From positions 1 through 36,053 of the forward strand of contig NZ_JONS01000033.1 in assembly GCF_000711965.1 (NCBI RefSeq): a stretch of 36,053 bases of DNA, in the 5' to 3' direction. Positions 34,892 through 36,053 of this stretch are shown piece after piece. The translations under genes and the position numbers were made by a program. Source of the DNA: Actinomyces israelii DSM 43320 (GTDB lineage: Bacteria; Actinomycetota; Actinomycetes; Actinomycetales; Actinomycetaceae). Below the pieces are notes generated by a model. It searched no databases, was not told where the DNA came from, and was given only the letters and a program-made list of their open reading frames with translations. The stretch's first letter is position 1; the number at the start of each line of letters is the position of its first letter.

Positions 34892-36053
34892 ATGACGCAG
34901 AACCCGGATGTGGGGACAGGCACCCCGATCTCCTTGGCGGGGCTCCGTGCCGGCACGGACGTCGGGGGCTACCGGCTGCTCCGGCGGCTGGGCGCCGGCG
35001 GCATGGGCGTGGTGTGGGAGGTCGCCGACGGCGAGGGCAACCACGTCGCCATGAAGATCCTCCACCCCCAGATCGCGGCGGACCCCATGGCGCGGCGCCG
35101 CCTGGACCGGGAGGCCTCGGTCCTGGCGCGCGTCAAGGACTCCCGCGTCGCCCGCATCCTCGACATCGAGACGGGCGACGGCGCCGACGGCTCGGGCGTC
35201 ACCTTCGTCATCACCGAGCTCGTGGACGGGCCCACCCTCCAGCACGAGGTCGACTACGAGGGCGCCTACGACCTGTCCACCGACGCGCGCGACCTGTCCG
35301 ACCTCGCCCACGGGCTGGTGGACTCCCTGTCAGCCGTCCACGCCGCGGGGGTCATCCACCGCGACCTCAAGCCGTCCAACGTCATGCTCGGGGTGCAGGG
35401 CCCGGTCCTCATCGACTTCGGCATCGCCCAGGTCGCCGACGACGTCCGCCTGACCCAGACCGGCCAGGTGACGGGCACGCCCGGCTTCATCCCGCCCGAG
35501 ATGCTCGACGGCGATGAGCCGAGCCCCGGCGTCGACTGGTACGCCTGCGCGGGTGTGCTCCTGTTCGCGGTCACCGGGCGCGCTCCCTTCGGCTCGGGCC
35601 CCTGGCAGGCCGTCTTCCGGCGCGTCTACGCCGGCACCCCCGAGCTCGGCGCGCTCGAGGAGGACTGCCCCGCGCTGGCGCGGGCCTTCGTCGCCGCGCT
35701 CGCCCCGGAGGCCGCCGACCGGCTCAGCATCGAGGACCTGCTGCGGGTCCTCGATGACATCGCCGACGGCGGGACCGGGCAGGACGTGGTCGACGAGGTC
35801 CTCGGGAGCGGCGACGAGGCCTCCGAGGCCGACACGGACACCGGCACGTTCTCGGCCGCCTACGGCATCGTGTCGGGACAGCGGCTGGCGGCCGGGCCAG
35901 CCGGGTACGGCAGCGGGCCCAGCCCCTCCTCCGCCAGCACGGGTCCGCGTCCCGGCGCCCCCGCCGGCGGCTACGGGAGTGGCCAGGGCGCCCCATCGGG
36001 CGGTTACGGGCCCGCTCCCGGCACGTCTTCCGGCGGCTACAGGCCCGGCCCGG
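34892..36053 (+). CDS. Serine/threonine protein kinase, C-terminus beyond the window
   Basis: The reading frame from ATG 34892 stays open to the window end (387 codons). It encodes a complete Hanks-type kinase domain: glycine loop LGAGGMGVVWEV, VAMKIL with the ATP-binding lysine, catalytic loop VIHRDLKPSNVML, IDFGIAQ (DFG), TGTPGFIPPEML (activation and P+1 loop), GVDWYACAGVLL. After about residue 300 comes an acidic region and then a Gly/Tyr/Pro repeat region (GGYGSG, GGYGPAPG, GGYRPGPG) resembling the cytoplasmic repeats of the 19910 protein. A transmembrane helix or sensor domain would lie downstream and cannot be seen. Orphan Pkn kinases of this kind control cell-wall growth and division in actinobacteria. 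Confidence 0.95.
   Translation, partial: MTQNPDVGTGTPISLAGLRAGTDVGGYRLLRRLGAGGMGVVWEVADGEGNHVAMKILHPQIAADPMARRRLDREASVLARVKDSRVARILDIETGDGADGSGVTFVITELVDGPTLQHEVDYEGAYDLSTDARDLSDLAHGLVDSLSAVHAAGVIHRDLKPSNVMLGVQGPVLIDFGIAQVADDVRLTQTGQVTGTPGFIPPEMLDGDEPSPGVDWYACAGVLLFAVTGRAPFGSGPWQAVFRRVYAGTPELGALEEDCPALARAFVAALAPEAADRLSIEDLLRVLDDIADGGTGQDVVDEVLGSGDEASEADTDTGTFSAAYGIVSGQRLAAGPAGYGSGPSPSSASTGPRPGAPAGGYGSGQGAPSGGYGPAPGTSSGGYRPGP

Overview
The window is a very GC-rich chromosomal segment from an actinobacterium. The gene order (tRNA-Gln-glmU-prs; metG-tatD-rpf-like-rsmA-ispE-ABC-F; ispF-cysS-rlmB), a LAxTG-type cell-wall anchor, a G5/lysozyme-fold protein beside rsmA, a MsiK-type sugar ATPase and a Pkn-type kinase fit the family Actinomycetaceae (Actinomyces or a close relative). 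The genus is inference; no rRNA lies in the window.

Layout. 1-205: cut-off start of an IS1634-type transposase (minus strand). 854-4642: mfd. 4788-6899: wall-anchored adhesin, with a decayed IS110 transposase end (about 7062-7362) upstream. 7489-9599: prs and a glmU that has lost most of its acetyltransferase domain, then tRNA-Gln. 9978-11811: acyltransferase-3 membrane protein and TetR regulator (plus strand). 11927-19800: a long minus-strand run metG-tatD-rpf-like-rsmA-ispE-ABC-F with several 1-4 nt overlaps. 19910-21537: two overlapping paralogous membrane-protein genes. 22114-23373: rlmC. 23435-23635: a gene-free, highly structured stretch that may be a non-coding RNA. 23792-28424: ispF, cysS, rlmB and an unknown membrane-anchored protein. 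28459-33030: a tandemly duplicated three-gene module (membrane protein, DUF4032 kinase-like protein, small membrane protein) in which each copy has lost a different gene. 33536-34663: msiK/ugpC-type ATPase. 34892-end: Ser/Thr protein kinase, cut by the window edge.

Three families of short palindromic repeats lie between genes, mostly at gene 3' ends. Family A has three copies, each a head-to-head pair of units ending in GCACATGGGAG/CTCCCATGTGC; five of the six units are exactly 102 bp. Family B has three copies of a 71-bp near-perfect hairpin. Family C has five clusters built on ACCGATCTCG with an exact 22-bp period in the tandem copies. Family A and the reciprocal decay of the duplicated module are the least ordinary things here.

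At least eight genes (mfd, TetR, rsmA, metG, rlmC, ispF, cysS, the kinase) have a -10-like hexamer ending 6-7 nt before the start codon and mostly no Shine-Dalgarno, which suggests widespread leaderless initiation. Genes inside operons and genes such as rpf-like, prs, glmU and the 19910 gene have ordinary ribosome binding sites.
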